A DNA stretch of 64,000 bases from Epiperipatus broadwayi. Taxonomy: Eukaryota > Onychophora > Udeonychophora > Euonychophora > Peripatidae. The stretch covers positions 7,025,194-7,089,193 of the forward strand of contig JAQFVV010012420.1 in NCBI GenBank assembly GCA_028023455.1, given 5' to 3'. Below the pieces are notes generated by a model. The model did no database searches. It was not told the DNA's origin and saw nothing but the letters and a program-made list of their open reading frames with translations. Positions 46,942 through 60,555 of this stretch are shown here, in pieces. A program made the position numbers and the translations under genes. The number at the start of each line of letters is the position of its first letter. Within the stretch, counting starts at the first letter, position 1.

Positions 46942-49900
46942 TTTTACTTATTATTTTATATGAAAGATAATATCTCTGGTTTTTTTAAAAATAAGTTATT
47001 AAATATTTAAACTTTATTTATTCTTCATAGAACATATCTACTCATTCAACCTTTTAGCCATCGATAAAACTCACCAAGAATGACAAAAAACAATAAAATT
47101 CTACATATTTACGTCACCCCTTAATATAATACAATCAGTTATAAAACTCCATTAATGTATATAAATACTAAGATCTTTAATCAGTTAAACAGGTCCTAAA
47201 GTTGTTCGACCATTTTGTACTGATATAATAATGATGCTACCCTCTTAATTAATAGCACTATAGCTTTGAGAGCTATTTTGTAATGAGATAACAATTGATC
47301 TTCTACCCCATTATCCCTCTACATTGATTTGGACAGCATTTGTTATGAAACAAAATAAATTGCCCTATAGGTTTTTTACACAACCACTTATTACTGATAC
47401 AGATTAAATAAAATATAATGAAAAAATGCTTTAATGGTTTAAATATTATTTATAAGAGAGCAAATCATGTACCAATAAATAGTAACTCTATTATAATCTG
47501 TATAAAATTACCTAACTCAGTCATTAGTTGGTCTATGCAATAACAATGTTTCCAATAAATAACTATTTAGATTGTCCACTATACTAATTTAAAATACTGA
47601 TGACAATCTTTATATAAAATCTAATTTATTCAGATAGCACTTAAAGCAAAAGAAAACAAACAAGAGCATCACCTCAAATATCACCAAATCTATTCATTAT
47701 CCCAAAATAAATTATAGTAAGCAGTGAAATTATATATTAGTGTCCTAAACAATGATATATACCTAAAATACCCTTTAATTTGTAATTGAATAAAACCAAA
47801 TTCAAATTAATAAATAATTAAGTCTGATATACTTTACTAATCAAATATTACATATAGTAATGCAAATTTATGTTAGAATCTAATGATATTCCCTATCTAA
47901 ATAAAGTAGTTCATAAATGGTTATAACAACATTTTTGAGAATGTTTTATAAACTCACAATATCTATAATGTTTAAATAAAATAAAAAAAACATTGATCAG
48001 CTTCATATTAAGTTTAATAAAATGTTATATAATATTAATAATTTATTCCATATACTACTCTATATCAGTATACAATTATTGCTTAAGTTCTATATTAAAA
48101 TGAAATATTCTACAAGAACACATTGTCAATAAATGTATTAGGTAACCTTGCATTTATAATATCCAATCATATTATATCAAATATACAATAGGTCTCTATT
48201 GGATATTTACTGAATCATGATCAACTAATCCTATCCTATTTTAAATCTCCAGTCAATTAATTATTAAAATAGATTTTATAACAATTAAACTACATAAAAT
48301 AATTATTGGCATTTATTTAAATCAGGCATTAAAATTTAATAGTTGATTAAATTTACATACATCAAAGAAGTTTAAAGATAATTAAGGCAGATCATTCTGA
48401 CTAATGACAGAATAAAATCTATCATGATCTTTATAAATGGACAAGAGAAACAAACTATTAGTAATGAAGTGATACATATCTGCATACATATATGCTTGCT
48501 TCATGTTTGCATGAATTATGGATATTATTTCCCATCATATATAATTTATTTCTCAATACTGCACACATTAGTAATACGTGCATGTGTGCATGTATAATTC
48601 TACATTTTAAAGTTAAAAGATGATGGTTTTAAGTCACGCTATATTATTTTAAAAAAAGTATCTTGTTAAAAGCATAATAAATTAAGCAAAGAGATATTAA
48701 TATATTGCATACAATGGGAGGAAGGTAAGGGAGTGTAAGTGCCATATTTCTCTATCTATAGATACAATTGGCTGTAATAGTTACAGTTGAATACCTTCAG
48801 AGTCTATACACATTGTAAGGTGTTAAATAAAAAGTAAAAACAATGGCAAGAAAACCAATTTGGCTGCACACAAGACACGAGGAAGTAGAAAACTAATGGG
48901 ACATCAATTAAAACCAAAACAGGACTTGATCCATTAAAAATTGGAAAAGCCAACCCCAGGCATAAAATTAGATATATAAACATTGAACAAGGCATTGTGT
49001 AAAGGAATGGTATATTTGGCACAAGATCCTATTAAAAAAAATCATATATTTGGCACAAAGTCTTGTATATTCAGCATAAGTTTCTAATTAGTTATCTTGC
49101 TTAAGATTCTGCTTATTACTTGTTTGTTATTGGTGAAGAAGAAGAAAAAGAAAATGTTAAAATTACCTGCCATTATGAGTGAGTAGATGGGTGCCGGCTT
49201 ATCTGCGGTCATCGATTAAGTTTGGTGTCCAAAAAAGTTCCATCAATATGATTAAGATCTATCTACATGCTACCATCTCCATGCAAGTCCAAAGACTATG
49301 AATCCATATATCCATCTGTGCAGAAGAAGTCCTGAATGTCATTATCATCTTGCTAGTAAAATGCTTTAATTTTATTCAAAGGTTTTTTAATTGTCACTCA
49401 ATATTTTTAAATATATTTTCTTCAGCTAGTCTTAATTTAGTAAATTATATATAGTATTTATCATTGATATTAAATCTACTAGTCTTAATTATTTAGCAAA
49501 TTAGAAATCTATTTAGCATTTTTATTTATGTTACTTTGAATGATGGAGTGAGTAAATTTTAAATCATTAAATGGGTTTATGTTTCTCTGCTCTCAATGTT
49601 GCCAAGGGAGTGAGTGAGTTGAAAAGATGCTAAATTTAAAGCTGTAAAATTTTAAAGTAACAACAATAAGTATCTAAATTGATTTCATTTATTTTTTTGG
49701 TTACTTTTATTATTTTTAGTTCTAAACCACCATCATGTCAAGTAAAATTATTTCTCAATTTCTTGGAATTATTTAAAGAATTAGTGAATGATGGTGAGCA
49801 TATTCCTATTCAATTAATTATATACACCATTTTTTTGTTTATCATGCTGCTCTATAAATATAACCCAATCCATGCTCTAGAAATTAATTTATAATTGAAG

Positions 49901-50110
49901 ATATTTGTAATGAAAACAATATATTAATTCTGTTTAAGTTTTACTTCATGTGCCACCAAAATTAATAATTCTAGTTTATTAAAATGATCCTATGTAATGA
50001 AAACTAATATTAAGGCTGTCATATTTATAATTCAAGATTCCATTACATGAAAGTAATATTAATAAAGTTATTGAGATGTACGTATTGCATTGCTTATTGA
50101 CACAATAGAA
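46942..50110. other. Long gene-free AT-rich stretch
   Basis: No gene, RNA or clear repeat could be supported. A somewhat less AT-rich patch lies at about 48700-49330 without open frames of interest. Confidence 0.45.
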
Positions 50111-51187
50111 TATACACCTGGGTCTCTTTTTATGCAGACTTATTTAACATGATTTTGAAGTTATGTGATTTGTGGTTCACTGGAAGTTGAACTCCGATAT
50201 TGCACTATTACTTTAAATAATAAATTTTGCGCACTTACGTTATATTGAAAGTAATAGCACATTATTGGAATTCGACTTTCAACTTAGTAATTTCAATATT
50301 TTCAGTGCTTTATAATAGTAAGATTTTATGCAATAATGAAATTAAAATCATGATTTCCACATTTTATGTATACACACATTAAATTTTACAAGATTATAAT
50401 GTAAATTTGTTCAAACATTGTGCATGTTAATTTTGCATTTTAAATCACATTCTGTTTTTGCTTTTTTAAAAAGAACGTAATCAATTACTAATCATTTAGT
50501 GTCCACAAGTTTATTTTTAAAAGGTCAGTAATAACAGTGGGCACAATTAAATTTGACAATTAAAAATTAAAATCTGATTTTTAATTGTAATTAACAATTT
50601 AAAAATTACTTATGGCGACTTGAAATAATGTGATGTGAAATTTGATTTTTAAATAGAATTGAAAATTAAAGACAAAAATAAGAATTTAATTTTTAGTTGT
50701 TAGTTTCATAAACAATTAATAAAATCATCGTCTCAAAGATTAATTACTAATTACGTTGTCACCAGAAAACCACTGACACAACATGAGTGTGAAGTTGGCA
50801 CTAGTTTGCAAACGAACATGTTTTTCAGCAAATAGCTATAATAATTAAAACGTGTATAAAAAATGTAAATTACTGTACCGTAAATTATGCATAAAAATAT
50901 ATTATTTTGAATAAAATTAAATATTATAGTTAAAAAAAGTTTGTCTTGTATCAATTTTTTTCAAATTTGAAATTTTTTATTAGTCATATTTTATTTCCTT
51001 ATTTTTTTTTTTTTCATGAATTTTAAAGTAATTTTACGTTGGTGCTTTGCTTTTATGCGAATTTTGAAAAATCACAGACCGCATTCCCCCTTTTTCAATG
51101 TAAGTTACGTCTATTTTTTGCGCGATTTCATTTGCGCGTGTTTTCTGAGGAACCTATCTATCGTGTAAAATGAGACCCAGGTGTATA
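50111..51187. mobile_element. Non-autonomous DNA element with about 20-bp terminal inverted repeats
   Basis: The ends tatacacctgggtctctttt (50111) and aaaatgagacccaggtgtat (51167) are inverted repeats with one mismatch. The outermost TA could be the target duplication. The interior is AT-rich and lacks a transposase. It contains an internal hairpin (about 50184-50287; arms gttgaa...cactattacttt and aaagtaatagcac...ttcaac). The family is unknown; a TA target would be compatible with several cut-and-paste superfamilies. Confidence 0.7.
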
Positions 51188-52241
51188 TGTAAATTAAACC
51201 ACAATTCATGTACATGCAATGTAAGAAGTAATGGATTGCACTATCAGTCTATATTAGGAATAATTAATCATTCCTGTACTTTAAATGTTATATTATTAGA
51301 TTTCCAAGTTTAACATGATTAAAATAGTTATTGTTAAAGGGTTCTAATTATAGGACAATCAAACATGGTTAACTAGAAATGCTTATTTGTCATATAAATA
51401 TAAGTTTCATAAGGATTATTATTAGTCTAGGTGGAAGGTTTAATAATTTATCATTTATCTTTTTGTATATTGTGTTCCTACCCATCCATATGTGTTGAAA
51501 TGGTCATATTATTATTGAATCCATTACCTCTGGTCACTGCATGGTTCACTCATCTTCATATAGTCACAGTGACAAGTGTAGGATATATTCCTTTATGTGT
51601 GCCCTATTTCCTAATCAAGTACTAGTGCTGGTGTAGGTTGTGCGATGGAGCTGAAAACTTATCATCACCCCAAATCTTAGATTTATTTTCTTCATTGATA
51701 TGCACCCTCAGTTGGAAGCAGGAGCACTCCTGCAGTCAGGGACATCTATCCTTAGTTATGAATCATGCCATCAGATTGCTAACCCAATCATCCTTACTTT
51801 TTTTTTTTACCATTGACAGCATTAACATAGGGTAGTAACGCAATGTCTAAGTAATGTTTATCTGTGTAACTATCACCTGCAGTCATCAGAAAACCATGGG
51901 TAGCCTCAAATTGAACCAGCTACAATTGTCCCATGAAACAAAATAAATATATAATAGATTGTTGTATTCAAACCTATAATGGGCTGATAGCTTTTCATAT
52001 CTCCAGTACAAATCAAATAGGGCACACATTATTGCTGTAAGCTGACGCCATCTTCCATAATGCTATGTAAAAGCTAGTAGATTATTTTAATCCAATAACT
52101 CTCTCCACTGTTTTAGTTTTTGTAATAAAACTTATATTATCATTGTTAATTAAACTTGTGTAATCATTGTGAGTTAGAACTATTATGTAATTCATATAAA
52201 TATCATATAAATTCATATAAATATTATGTAATTCATAATTC
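51188..52241. other. Gene-free stretch
   Basis: Less AT-rich at about 51430-51830, but all plausible frames lack recognisable domains. At about 52170-52250 short imperfect tandem units containing attcatataaatat occur. Confidence 0.45.
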
Positions 52242-52900
52242 ATATAAATATCATTTGCCCTAATAATGCATACACACACAAAGCTGAATTTTTAAATTCT
52301 TTATATATTACAGTAATACAAAATAAATATGTATAAGTGTGGCTGAGTGCTTTCAAGGAACACAGCCCTCAATAAACAAAGGCTATTACTTCTATACTTC
52401 CCAAACTTGTACAAAAAATTGTCATGCCTCATACTTCAGGAAGACCAGAGCTTCACTATCTATGTGGCTGTCTCAACACATATATTCTTATAACAAAGCA
52501 ATAACAGACCCAACTTGTAACTCGTTTTTACCCAGCATTTCAGTGCAACAGGGCACGATTGCCAACCACAGGATCCTGTTGTTATTTGCAGAGAGTGACA
52601 TGACTTAAAAAGAAAAGTGAGAGAAGCTTGCTTCATTGCTAGGAACAATTGTACCATCAATAGAAAAGACATATGCTACAACATATCCAAGAAATGGAAT
52701 ACATAAAGTCATTTGCATAAATTTGCATTACAGTTAACCACTTTCTTTAGTTATAATATGGTTATGACTATGAGGGCTGTGTCCCTCAAAAATGCTCAGC
52801 CACACTTATACATATTTATTTTGTATTATTGTAATATATAAAGAATTTAAAAATTCAGCTTTGTGTGTGCATGCATCGTTAGTGCAAATCATATTTATAT
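52242..52900. mobile_element. Non-autonomous element with about 130-bp terminal inverted repeats
   Basis: The left arm (52242-52373) and right arm (52770-52900) are close reverse complements, including acaaagctgaatttttaaat, aaataaatatgtataagtgt and the cacagccctca/tgagggctgtg inner ends. The ~400-bp interior is less AT-rich and contains the open frame 52339-52608, which has no recognisable domain. The arms are too long for a simple MITE and fit a foldback or Mutator-like non-autonomous element. No clear target duplication was seen. Confidence 0.8.
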
Positions 52901-55900
52901 AGTAGTATTTAACTGCAATGTTTAAACATTTCGCTTATACATAATTCAGTAGTTATTCAACTGCCAAAACAAACACATCCATGGTTTTGTACATGATTAA
53001 TTCTATAATAAAATATATTGAACTGTGCCCTCTTCATTTACATCAAGAGTATTTCTTCTTCCCTTTCTCTTTAATCCCTATCACTATTTTTGAAGGCTCC
53101 CAGTTCTTCAGATAGAGATAATATCACTGATAGCAAGCTACCAATAATACAAACTCTCAGCTATTAAATTATAACACTGACCATCCAAGCACTTTATTTA
53201 TTTTAAGGAAACCTTTAGGCACCAGTTAATTACGATGCAATTAACATGCTTGCTCAACCAGCTACAAAATTTAGTACCCGATTATTCCAGATACCTCATT
53301 GAAATCTAAATACTCTGAATTCTCCACTCACAATATAAACCCTATATGTCATGAATATTTATCTGACTGAATCCTTATTCGTTATTTAAAACTGTTACAT
53401 AATTCCCTCCTTCGCTCTTGACATTAGCTCAATTAAACTACCCTAACTAACAGTAATTAAAATAGTCTATATGCTCAACTTCCTTTCTTCTCTTTTAGAT
53501 CTCATCATTCGTCTTATAATGTAAACATGCACATATGTTCTATTTAAGATACATGATTTAATACACCTTCAAGATTACATATAGGTACATTTTATAAAAT
53601 AAACATAGACTAAACACACATTTAATAATAGAATACACGCATATAAATGAATAAAATACTTGATTTAAAGTCTTATTATGAAAGCTAATATATACCATGG
53701 ATATCAATAGTTCTATACGTGATTATGTTATAATTTATAGTTTGTTAGGTGTTTAAAATTTTGATTTGCAATGGCTATAAGTTAATATTTGAAGACATAT
53801 AACAAAATGAAACTATTTATCTAGGATTCGAACACTCTCTGTATGTGAGTAGATAATGTAGCATTCCATTGCTTCTCTTGTTCCCAACTGGTTGGTGTTA
53901 ATTCTTAATAGGATTTTATTGATATACATATTAGCCATTCATGGATTTAGGAACAGACACTCCGATGATTTCTCACATTTCAGATGAACATGACTTTTGC
54001 AAACTAACTGCTGGTGTTACTGCAATGAAGGTTCAAGCTGGCCGCACAATCTAATGTGTTCAGCAGCGCATTTTATCTGCTGGTTTCAACTATTTCAATA
54101 CAGAGTTTATCCCAGAAAAGAATACTGACAGGACCTCTATTGAATAATAATAATACTATTCTGATAAAATATAGAGATATAGATAAGTTATTTCAACAAT
54201 GCAGATTTCTCCCTTATATATCCAGTGTCTTCTTATCTTAGGATCGATCGAACATACTGCTCTAATTCTATTGGGTTTCTATTCCTTTTCTTTGCAAGTC
54301 CATGCTTCATTGTATTCTTCCCATTGGCTTATATTTCAATTAAACAGTAATACATGTTCCTTTTGTTTGTTAATTAGCAATAGCCGTTGCAATTATATAC
54401 TTTCCTTTGTTTTGGTTTTTAAGTTTTAAATTCTTGAATTTAACTTAGACTTCCTTCTATCAGTTCTTTTATTTGAATTACATTAGTTTTCATTTTTAAT
54501 ATTTTGTTTAATTTTTTTTTAAATTTAAATTCATTTTTTAATTCTACTTTTATTTATAGACGCACATAAATTCGATTACTTCAACATTATAAGACAAAAG
54601 ATAAAATCTTATGTTAGATTCTGATTTGATAAAATTCCCCCCTTGTTTCTTTCTTTTTTTTTTTTTAATACATTAATTAAAATGTTAATCACCTTTTAAT
54701 TAGTACCCATTACCAAATTCCTTCCCCCTCCACTCAATCGTTTATTCTTTCCGCCCTTTGCTTTTCTTAAAAAATATTGATTTTTATTTATTTTTAAAAA
54801 ATCTCTTTTTTAAAATTTATTTCAATAAATTTTACTCTTAACAAACACTATAAACATTATGTAGCGACCTACATCGGTACAATACATGTATATATCCATA
54901 CTTCATTTACCAATATTGATTTGATTTTGAGATTATGATTCGATTATCAAAAGAAAAATGTAGTTTTTCTTATATAGATAGCTCATTTTTCTACTATAAA
55001 TTTATTGTTATAAATTGGTTTGTATTCTTATAAAAGAATTAGACAAGACTATTAGATTTCAATTAATTTTAAATTTATTAATTTATAGTAAGAATCAATA
55101 ATGATAGTAATAAAGATAAAAAAAAACAAATGATGTATGCAATTGACTAAAATTATAGCCAGTTAAAAACAAATACAAATACTATTTCTCTTTACTTTAT
55201 AATTAATTCGATGTTTATTACTCCATAAAATCAATAATGAGTAATAAATAATTATATATGTGGAATACAAAGGTGTGCTGTATGACAATATACTATATAT
55301 AAACTGCAGAAGAGGTTCCAAATATCTTCTCTATATTTTAAATAGAATATGTATAATGATAAAAAAATGTGATCAAATAAAATTGATTTTTATTTATTCA
55401 TTAATATAATTTCTAAATAATTAAACCAACATGAAAATCTATTATATTTAAACCTTTCTATATAAATATCCCCAAGTTAAATTTTAAATTAAAAAAAACA
55501 TTTGAAAACTTCAAGTCATAAATTAATCTATATTATCAGATAAGAGTTTAAACAAAAAAAAGTAGCTCCACCCTTTTATTGTGCGAATAACTTATCATAT
55601 AATAACATATACATATTATTTCATTCTATATCTTAAAATAGAAATATGAATAAAAAGTACTTTTTTTTTAATGAAAAATTTACTCATGGATATCATACCA
55701 CATAATTGAAAAGTCTCTTTTTTTTTCTTTTCCCATTGTCCATTTTAGTTCTCATTTTTTGCAATGCAGAAAAACAATTTTTCTTGAAGTAGAGAAGCAA
55801 TAAGCATGAATAATAATAATAATGGAGAACTTGAATTCAATTACAGTTGTTTTAAATTCCAATATTTTTCTTTCAATTTATAATTATATCCAAAATCTGC

Positions 55901-58329
55901 ACATCACAATATACATATGAGTGTTTTATATTTCCTATGTTTTATAGATCTAAATGTTTTAGTCTATTTTATTATGTTAACTGTTATAAGCTATCTAAAC
56001 AATTTATATAAAGGACTATATTTATATTGTTTGAAAACATTTTAAAATGAGAGTTACCCTTAAATTTTGTAGACATAGGGCAGATAAAAGTTATATTAAG
56101 AATATTTTGTAGATTTGTATTATTTTTGTGATGATATTTTACCTATTACAATACTGTTATTTATGAGAGAGAAGCTTCTACTAACTTATGTTATAATTTA
56201 CTATATTAGCCTAGGTAGGCATATTTTTTGTACTGCCATATGTACCTATGTTAAGAAACTTTAGTTTTCATAGCCACAAATATTTGTTATTGTATTGTAT
56301 AATCATACAGTAGAGAAAAGACTTCCTGGTGATTTGTATATATAACCTGTAAAAGTAAGATAAATTCATAATGCCATATGTTTTTATATAGTGAAAGTAT
56401 AAAAAGTAAATATTTTATTATCTTTGTAAAAATAAATAAAAGTTATGTATTAGAGATCCATTTTGAAAGATGGACTCTGCTAATATGATCAAATAAAATG
56501 ATTTTATTTTAATTATTTAGTAATTAGTTAGTACTTAAGTTTTATTTAATACTTACCTAACAACCTTTTCCAATGAATTTGTCATTCTACAACATATCTA
56601 GATACAGGAATACATTTTGTTTTAGAACAGTATAAATTAAGATAAATCTCCTATATTTAAAGCTATTGAAAATCTGTAAATACAAAATGTGATGAGAACT
56701 TAATTTATTAGTATTATAACTATATTTTTTATTTCCTTTTACTTTTTTTTTGTATGTGTAAATAAAATAAATTATCTAATTTTCATAATTTTGCTTTCAT
56801 CATTTAATTAGTATTTATTGTCACGTGATATTACCATTTTATGTTTATTTAAAGAGGCCACTATTGTAGAAATAACATTATTGGTATTCATGCTAATACT
56901 AGCACATGTAATTTAAACAGTAGTGCTTAGTTACTGTAATATATGGTTTAGAAAAAAAAAATACCCTTTGTTACTTATTCTTACTCATGATAAAGATTTA
57001 TAAATAAAAAATAAATTTTAAAAGTTTTATTTATTACATTTAAATATTTTAAATCCTGAGATAATATTAAATTTGGTATATGTATTTGCAAACTTAGGGA
57101 GAATATGCTACCCACACAAATATTATATTTTGATTTCATAAACCTGAGTATTTAAAGTAGAGATAAAGTATTTGTTTACATTAAAAGTGGTATTATTATT
57201 AGCTACTTATTACCAATTAAGATAAGATTTCATCATTTACAATTATGATTTGAGAAAAAAGAAACTCTGAGAATGTCAGCTATTATATTTTTATTAAATG
57301 GAAGTTCACAGAAATAATACTGTAAATTTATCATTTATTCATGAAAATATGAGAATTTATATAAATATGGATGGGCATAATTGCAATAGCAAATTAATAT
57401 ATAATGTAATGTTAAATAATAATAATAAATATAGAAATAATAAAAAATGATTACATGTATTAAAATAACATATTCATAAAATATATATATAGTAAAATAA
57501 AAACTAAAATAAAAGTTTGTAAAATTGCATGGCAAATAGTAAAAATCATCATTATTTGATTAAAAAGCACAGTAAAAATTGATAATAAGTTAAAAAAAAT
57601 TGATGTAGTATATAAATAGAATGTACAAAATATATATAAAAAAGTATACTCTAGTAATACAGAAAATGCAATGGAAAAAAAAGAAAAAAAAGTAAAATAC
57701 TTACATAATGATATGATACATATCTACATAATTTATGCATTTCTTAAATAAAAAAACATGATAATAAACTGTGCAAATAGCATAAAACCAATAATAAATT
57801 AAAATATTTTATTGCAAAAAAATTATTCTTGACTAAAAGTAGTGAAGCTTTGATATTCATTATATTTTCTTACAAAACTCATGGCATATATCATTTATGA
57901 TAGGGCACATTTTGTTGATAATGTTTGATTACAGTAGATTACATATTATTTACAGAGGTACATGAGTACAATACTTTTCAACACACATACATACATTCAT
58001 ATACATATATAAGAGATGCTTTTATGTGTATAGTATGCATATATAAATTAAGATAATATAAACAACAATAAAAAATCAATAATTGTAGTTATTAATAATG
58101 CATTGATATATCACATTTACATATATATATATACTGTGAGTGTTTAATTATTTCCATTCACTTAAAACAATAAAAAAAAAACTAACTAATTGTATCCTAT
58201 CTTCATTTTTTTAAAAATAAAATTTAAAAGTATTAAATTTTCAGCACAATTAAACAGGCTCTGAATGATAAACTTTTTCCTGTAAAAATTTAATAACAGT
58301 TTCCTTATCAGTAGACTACGACTCTTATT
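52901..58329. other. Long gene-free AT-rich stretch
   Basis: Nothing coding could be supported. 53040-54060 is less AT-rich and holds a tRNA-like fragment (annotated separately). At 54860-54881 there is a tgtagcga...cggtaca block followed by an AT run, reminiscent of the repeat ends at 3423 and 44268 but weaker. Frames at 54056-54429 are compositional. Confidence 0.4.
53824..53905 (-). mobile_element. tRNA-like SINE head fragment, minus strand
   Basis: On the minus strand the block gtgttcgaatcctag contains a perfect RNA polymerase III B box (GTTCGAATCC). It is preceded at tRNA-like distance by aagcaatggaatgctac, resembling a decayed A box. No acceptor or anticodon stem forms, so this is not a tRNA gene. 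The sequence differs from the SINE family at 9451 and 58695, so it would be a second family, represented only by this fragment. Confidence 0.4.
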
Positions 58330-58690
58330 GTTTTTCTGAAGGTTTGTGATGATGGTGTTCTAGCTGTATTTTTATATTGCACTATTGCCATCATCTAATG
58401 TATGTGTCGAAAGTCTTTAGAAAAGTTTAATTATATTTAAATATTCCAAATACATTCAACTGTTAGAAATATCACAGCAAACAGGTTAGTACATGCACCA
58501 ACTGATAGTCACAGCAAACAAGTTAGTATATGTACCAACTGTTATTAATATCACAGCAAAAAGATTAGTATATGCACCAACTGCTAGTAATATCACAGCA
58601 AATGGTTAGTATATGCACAACATTTCGAGAGGTATCCCCCCCTCTTTTTCAGGTGTTGCTGGCCTGATAAGTGACAGTACTAGCATGGGA
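58330..58690 (-). mobile_element. SINE with an expanded internal repeat, minus strand
   Basis: Reading the minus strand, it carries the core tgctagtactgtcact, the CCTGAAAAAGAG...CTCTCGAAATG motif, about 3.7 tandem copies of a ~42-bp unit (58471-58620; each containing tttgctgtga), then the ttggaatatttaaat stretch. The shared tail ends near 58330. It lacks the tRNA-like head, which is present only in the abutting plus-strand copy. The two copies are head-to-head with their cores facing each other and could fold as a ~700-bp hairpin. Confidence 0.75.
58471..58620. repeat. 42-bp tandem repeat inside the SINE
   Basis: Units starting cacagcaaa lie at 58473, 58510, 58552 and 58594 (spacing 37, 42, 42). 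Related single or double copies occur in the other SINEs (one at about 9590, two at about 58845-58925), so the unit copy number varies between family members. Confidence 0.85.
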
Positions 58691-58694
58691 TTTG

Positions 58695-59035
58695 AACCTG
58701 CAGGATGGCTCATTTGGTTAGAGCATTACCTTAAAACTCAATAATCAAAAATCTAAGGACCCAGGTTCAAATACCATGCTAGTACTGTCACTGGTCAGGC
58801 CAGAAACACCTGAAGAAGAGGGGAAAATATCCCTTGAAATGTTGGGCATATACTAACCCATTTGCTATGATATTACTAACAATTGGTGCATATACTCACC
58901 TGTTTGCTGTGATATTACTAACAGTTGAATGACTTTGGAATATTTAAATAAAATTAAATTTTGTAAAGACATTCAACACACATATTAAATGATGGAAATA
59001 GTCCAATATAAAAATACAGCTACAATTCTTATTGT
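58695..59035 (+). mobile_element. tRNA-derived SINE, plus strand, with good A and B boxes
   Basis: The head has an A box (tggctcatttgg, 58706-58717) and a near-consensus B box (ggttcaaatacc, 58763-58774), 46 bases apart. The core (tgtcactggtcaggccagaa), the CCTGAAGAAGAG...CCTTGAAATG motif and two copies of the ~42-bp unit follow. The family tail ends with acattcaacacacatattaa, atgatggaaatagtccaa and aaaatacagct. It is the best preserved of the SINE copies in the window and defines the element's order. Confidence 0.8.
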
Positions 59036-60410
59036 TTTGATGATGTTAATTCCATATTCATTTCAGAATCTGTATGATCACTGATACTTGCTGTCAATCT
59101 TTTCTGATTATTGTTTAAACTGTTCAAACATTAAATTTTCTGATATAATACAAGAATGTTTGATGACTTTTATTTTATTGCTTATAAAAGATAGTTTATG
59201 AATTTTCTTCAATTTTGTAACTTTTTGTTTTATGCTTAGAAGACATTCTACTGCTCAAAATACTATTATTTAGAAAGGATAATAAAATGAAGAATACATC
59301 AATGCAAGTGCAGAAACTTTATTAATGAATGTAATCTCATCAACATTCCCAGACAGAAATATGACTGCTGCCATGTAATGAAATTTATTTATTTTTTGTT
59401 TATTTACATTTGCAAGATAATATGCAATTAAAATAATATATATTTTTATAGCATGTGTCACAGTTTCAGTGTACAAGAAAATACATTAGATGCAAATTTT
59501 ATTATATTTGAATTATATTCAATTGCTAATTATTATAAATACATAGTTACATAAACAAATTACATATTATATCAAAAATTTTATTTATATGTTGGAAATG
59601 TGTAACATTGATCGAAATATGGCTGGTGGAGAAAGAATATATATAATTTGCGTGTGCATTACTATTACATTTATTCTATATTTATATCAAAAATTAATTT
59701 ACCTTTTACTAATATTCACATTATAATAAGATTATCTATTGTTATATAAAAATCTTAGTTTTAGATTTTATCAAAAGATGACCCCACAGTATATATATAT
59801 AAAAATTGTATTTCTGATAAGTGTTATCAAAGAAAGTAGATAACAGAAAACTATATTGTTTAAATAATTTGATAAATTGTTATATTAGCTGAATTTAAAT
59901 AGTTAATTTGGTGTTTACTATCTGTCTATTCAAATTTTTTTTTGTATCAATGTCTCTCTAATTGCAACAGTTCACCAGGCAGAAACTCAAAGTAACCTGT
60001 TTTTTTCTCTCTCTATGTATAAATTTCATCAACAATGCTCACTTTACAAATTATCTAGAGATATCAAACATCTGAAACATAATACACATGTTGACAGGTA
60101 AATATGTCTTATCACAACAATGTCATGCAAGGAAGACATTGATTTCTATCCATGTTTAACACCTTATTGAAGGGTTAATAAATATTGTGCTGTAAATATG
60201 TTTTTATACTTTTTTGTTTATATTAGTGTTTCTGCACTTTTCACCTCAATGGCACACATAGTTACTTGCATTTTAAAAACATAATTTGAATGACTAGTGT
60301 TGCCAAGTTTGAAAGTAGAGTTGTCAAAAATATATTAAAATTTATTATTTATATTTGAATTATAAATTATATTTTAGGTTCAGTATTAGTACAATTGTAT
60401 GTCATATATG
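59036..60410. other. Gene-free AT-rich DNA
   Basis: No gene or clear repeat seen. The open frame at 59270-59476 (minus) has no recognisable motif. Confidence 0.5.
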
Positions 60411-60555
60411 TAAACAATTCAAAATACAGCAAAACTCTCCATATAGTAGTGCCGTCTTGTGCTAACAAGAGCAATCAATGGCATCCATTGATTGCTCTTG
60501 TTAGCACAAGATGGCACTACAATATGGAGAGTTTTGCTGTATTTTGAATTGTTTA
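60411..60555. repeat. Near-perfect 145-bp palindrome related to the element at 5936
   Basis: The halves mirror each other around caatcaatgg-cat-ccattgattg at 60472-60494 with very few mismatches. Each half equals the right end of the 5936-6136 element (catccattgatt ... tatggagagttttgc). It thus looks like an inverted dimer of that element's end. The outermost taaacaattc/gaattgttta pair is perfect. Non-coding. Confidence 0.85.

Noticed and set aside
54056-54429. Overlapping hydrophobic open frames
   Set aside because: They look membrane-like only because of T-rich codons; no conserved residues or splice signals.
54860-54881. tgtagcga...cggtaca block followed by an AT run, like an LTR end
   Set aside because: Only a loose resemblance to the ends at 3423 and 44268, and no matching start was found.
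58471-58620. Regularly spaced repeats resembling a small CRISPR array
   Set aside because: The whole unit repeats without unique spacers, lies inside a SINE and the DNA is eukaryotic.
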